A stretch of 64,000 nt of DNA, from the NCBI GenBank assembly GCA_016840515.1, contig JAEOSF010000008.1, positions 1 through 64,000 on the forward strand, in the 5' to 3' direction. Numbering within the stretch: position 1 is the first letter of the stretch; every line of letters begins with the position of its first letter. The position numbers and the translations under genes are program-made. Below the pieces are notes generated by a model. That model was not told where the DNA came from, made no database searches, and worked only from the letters and a program-made list of their open reading frames with translations. This document shows, piece by piece, positions 62,009-64,000 of the stretch. This stretch comes from Candidatus Borrarchaeum yapensis (GTDB lineage Archaea; Asgardarchaeota; Sifarchaeia; Borrarchaeales; Borrarchaeaceae).

Positions 62009-62491
62009 TCAATCACGTTGAATCCCTGTAATTGTCCTTAGTGTTTCAGCTAGTTTAGATGCAAAGTTTTTGAATTTCAGATCTAGTATTTCAACTGAGT
62101 CTTCCAATTCCTTCATTTTTTCAAGAAGGCCTGAAAACGTATCGGTATTTGTAGAATAATTATTACTCAATTGTGTTTTTATCTCATTGAGGCCTCTCTC
62201 CAGCAATTCAATAGAGGTAGACTGTTCAGTGAATAACTCTCTAAAAGATATTAAATCCGTTTGGATGGTTCCAAGTACTTCTGTTGTTAAGTTTTCAACT
62301 TCTTGTTTAATTAGAACTCCCATTTGTTGTAAAATTGTATCACTTAAAGTCTGAATCGAAGTCGCAGTTTCCACTTTGAAATATTCTATTAATGCCTCAA
62401 GAACATTATGAATTCCAGAAGCTGTAGGGATTTTGCCCTTTGGTGTATTTATTGTCTCAAGTGTTAATTTCAGTTTATTAGATGAAGTCAT
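62009..62491 (-). CDS. Coiled-coil protein, unknown
   Basis: 160-residue almost wholly helical protein with repeating hydrophobic positions (TDLISFRELFTEQSTSIELL, then ERGLNEIKTQLSNNYS, later LLEKMKELEDSVEIL). It has no recognised family, metal site or membrane segment. It is divergent from the RING-type gene that starts the ubiquitin-like cluster and is separated from it by about 155 bases, so a link to that system is possible but not shown. Confidence 0.6.
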   Translation of the reverse strand: MTSSNKLKLTLETINTPKGKIPTASGIHNVLEALIEYFKVETATSIQTLSDTILQQMGVLIKQEVENLTTEVLGTIQTDLISFRELFTEQSTSIELLERGLNEIKTQLSNNYSTNTDTFSGLLEKMKELEDSVEILDLKFKNFASKLAETLRTITGIQRD

Positions 62492-62645
62492 ATTCTTACC
62501 TCAACGTTGTTCTTCTCTTAGAGATCAATTAAAAAGTAGTAAGATTAATGATTGTGATTACTCATTAATTATTAAGAATTCCTGCATTATAAGTTATGCT
62601 GAAATGTTATTTTCTTTGGAATATCTAATGAAAGAGAGATAGAAA

Positions 62646-63029
62646 ATGGTAGAGCCTCATTACATTGAACTAATAATAACCGAGAAGCCTGAAGATGACG
62701 AAGAAGATTTTCAAGCCGATGGTATTTACATTACAACAACATTTGACACGATCTCAAACAATATCGACCATTCAACGAGTGTTTTTGACGGTAATAATTT
62801 AATCTTAGAAACAAAATTTGTAGGATCTTACGATTGGACCGAAGAAGAATTTTGCATGGTCTGTAAATTACCTATAAAGCATTCATATAACGCAGGCATT
62901 GTTAAATGCCCTTATTGTGGAATTAAAGCACATAAACAGCATTTATTTGAATGGATGAGAATCCGGAAAGTATGTCCCTTTTGTAGGCGAGAGATTTCTG
63001 AAAGAACCATTTTACATGTGAAGCCCTAA
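62646..63029 (+). CDS. RING-type zinc protein, candidate E3 ligase
   Basis: 127 residues. The first 60 are acidic and unrecognised (ITEKPEDDEEDF). The second half is a RING-like cross-brace with C70, C73, C88, C91, H96, H99, C110 and C113: CMVC, then CPYCGIKAHKQHLFEW, then CPFCRRE. The CPxCG-x3-H-x2-H/C-x-x-W order is that of RING E3s that bind E2 enzymes. It is the first gene of a set with a ubiquitin-like protein and an Rpn11-like protease, 78 bases before the modifier gene. Confidence 0.85.
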   Translation: MVEPHYIELIITEKPEDDEEDFQADGIYITTTFDTISNNIDHSTSVFDGNNLILETKFVGSYDWTEEEFCMVCKLPIKHSYNAGIVKCPYCGIKAHKQHLFEWMRIRKVCPFCRREISERTILHVKP

Positions 63030-63107
63030 AATGAACGAAAGAAAAAATAAGGAAGTTGTTCATTATTTCTCTTAAGTTATATTCTTTCATGGAGGTATCG
63101 CAAAAAT

Positions 63108-63353
63108 ATGATTGTTCGAGTAGTAAGCGCTATCGGTGGTGGAGTGGTGGACGTAGATGTTCCCGAAACGTCAACTGTAAATGATGTAAAAACGATCGTA
63201 TCGAAAGAAAAGAAAATTCCTGCATCTACTGTACTGCTGGTTTTCAGAGGCAGGCAATTGCAGGATAATGAAATTCTTGGCGAATGCGGCATAGGAGCTT
63301 ACGATAAAGTGTACCTCATTACACGTACCGAGGGTGGGGTCTATTTAATCTAA
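63108..63353 (+). CDS. Ubiquitin-like modifier precursor
   Basis: 81 residues with the ubiquitin beta-grasp layout: MIVRVVSAIGGGVVDVDVPE, then STVNDVKTIVSKEKKIPAS for the helix region, then LLVFRGRQLQDNEILGECGI, which parallels the LIFAGKQLEDGRTLSDYNI part of ubiquitin. A Gly-Gly pair (76-77) is followed by four residues, VYLI, so the modifier must be cut after Gly77 before use. A ribosome-binding GGAGG lies 11 bases before the ATG. The neighbouring JAMM protease is the obvious candidate for the cut. Confidence 0.9.
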   Translation: MIVRVVSAIGGGVVDVDVPETSTVNDVKTIVSKEKKIPASTVLLVFRGRQLQDNEILGECGIGAYDKVYLITRTEGGVYLI

Positions 63354-63483
63354 TATTTCTTGTTTTTCTATTGATAAATAAACGAGAATTTTTTTCATTG
63401 TGAAAAACAAATAAGAACATCCTCATTGAGTTTGGAAATTGTACCTGCCCTGCATTGGTGATTAAAAAACTGAAAATGTTAAT

Positions 63484-63918
63484 ATGGTATTAACGATGAT
63501 CATCAAGATCTCTGATAGCACACTTTGTAATGCGATAAGGCGTACTTCTGAAGTTTCAACTGAATCAGGTGGAATACTCGTAGGAAAACTGAAAGAAGGA
63601 GAACTTATCATTAATGGATTAGAAACTGGCCAACAGAGCGCCACACATGTTCATGTGACTTTGCATGATGAGTTCTTGGTCGAAATAGCCACTAAGTATG
63701 CTGAAAGAGACGAAAAAATCGTTGGTTGGTATCATTCCCATCCAAACTTTGGGTGTTTTATGTCAAGCACAGATATTGATACCCAACGAAGATACCAAGC
63801 ATTATTTCCCAATGCAGTAGCATTAGTTATAGATCCACAACGTCCAATTTTTCGATTTTATCGTGTAGAGGACACAAGTTACACATCTGTTGAATATGAC
63901 GTTTTAGAGAACATTTAG
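63484..63918 (+). CDS. JAMM/MPN metalloprotease, Rpn11-like
   Basis: 144 residues of a single MPN domain. The JAMM zinc site is E27 (TESGGILVG) with H84, H86 and D97 (GWYHSHPNFG and SSTDID). The stretch GWYHSHPNFGCFMSSTDIDT and the following AVALVIDP closely follow eukaryotic Rpn11, the proteasome-lid deubiquitinase, including the GC-x2-S-x2-DI pattern. It can be expected to cleave after Gly-Gly, either to mature the modifier or to remove it from targets. It ends the visible cluster; E1 and E2 may lie past the window. Confidence 0.92.
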   Translation: MVLTMIIKISDSTLCNAIRRTSEVSTESGGILVGKLKEGELIINGLETGQQSATHVHVTLHDEFLVEIATKYAERDEKIVGWYHSHPNFGCFMSSTDIDTQRRYQALFPNAVALVIDPQRPIFRFYRVEDTSYTSVEYDVLENI

Positions 63919-64000
63919 CAAGTCGATCTGTCATAAAAAACTAAACTCTTCTTTTTAAATGGAAAAGTTTCTCTTTTTCCTAAATGTAGAGACAATCTAT

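Noticed and set aside
63108..63353. Reading the beta-grasp protein as a SAMP/ThiS-type sulfur carrier
   Set aside because: Those end exactly in Gly-Gly and are usually not next to a RING protein; the helix and strand pattern, tail and neighbours fit a ubiquitin-like protein better.
1..64000. CRISPR array
   Set aside because: No evenly spaced direct repeats of 25-40 bases were seen; the repeats present are IS ends and palindromes.

Overview
The window is AT-rich archaeal DNA carrying an information-processing gene set: FEN1 with a PIP box, Alba, TFB, SBDS, Rrp4, proteasome alpha, aEF1B, TruD, Pth2, archaeal AspRS, Trm5, TrmI, Hef, and ribosomal proteins eL38, eL40 and eS25. Several signatures suggest an Asgard-like (or Caldiarchaeum-like) lineage. 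These are a ubiquitin-like / RING / Rpn11-type JAMM cluster at the right edge, an E2F/DP-like winged helix near 31.2 kb, and tRNAs split by several non-canonical introns. The lineage assignment is inference; no rRNA is present to fix it.

Layout. 0-2.5 kb: fen1 and a TnpB-only element. 2.6-22.2 kb: a glycosylation region with six multi-membrane GT-C type transferases, two GT4 and one GT2 transferase, and a DUF2304 protein. It is interleaved with pcm, a DUF371 gene, trm5, a three-intron tRNA-Lys and an eL40 / tRNA-Val / eL38 cluster. 22.2-26 kb: a scrap yard with a truncated copy of a glycosyltransferase start, a broken Lrp-type regulator and decayed IS605-type elements around alba and a KH-domain gene. 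26-31 kb: translation genes (aspS, truD, pth2, Zn-ribbon, aEF1B) and a sugar nucleotidyltransferase. 31-37 kb: the E2F-like gene, two decayed elements, a cyclophilin-like gene, the rrp4-SBDS-psmA operon, another TnpB element and eS25. 37-48 kb: trmI, hef, a flippase-like membrane protein, Mrp/NBP35 and several unrecognised genes. 48-51.8 kb: a TrmB-type regulator facing TFB across a GTACCA-rich intergenic region, then archaemetzincin. 51.8-60 kb: PHP phosphoesterase and a redox region with two FAD-linked (GlcD-type) oxidases, an HdrD/GlpC-like Fe-S protein, two paralogous proteins of an unrecognised family, a DUF2769 protein and an HTH-V4R regulator. 60-64 kb: a FIST sensor protein, a coiled-coil protein and the ubiquitin-like cluster.

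How it fits together. The last kilobase and a half encodes a ubiquitin-like protein with an internal Gly-Gly and a four-residue tail, a RING candidate E3 and an Rpn11-like JAMM protease that could both mature the modifier and remove it. E1 and E2 are not inside the window. The proteasome alpha gene lies about 28 kb away. The two FAD oxidases each sit beside one copy of the same unknown family, which suggests that family acts in 2-hydroxyacid oxidation. Four TnpB elements without TnpA, and at least five decayed derivatives, have shaped the gene borders; one supplies the stop codon of its neighbour.
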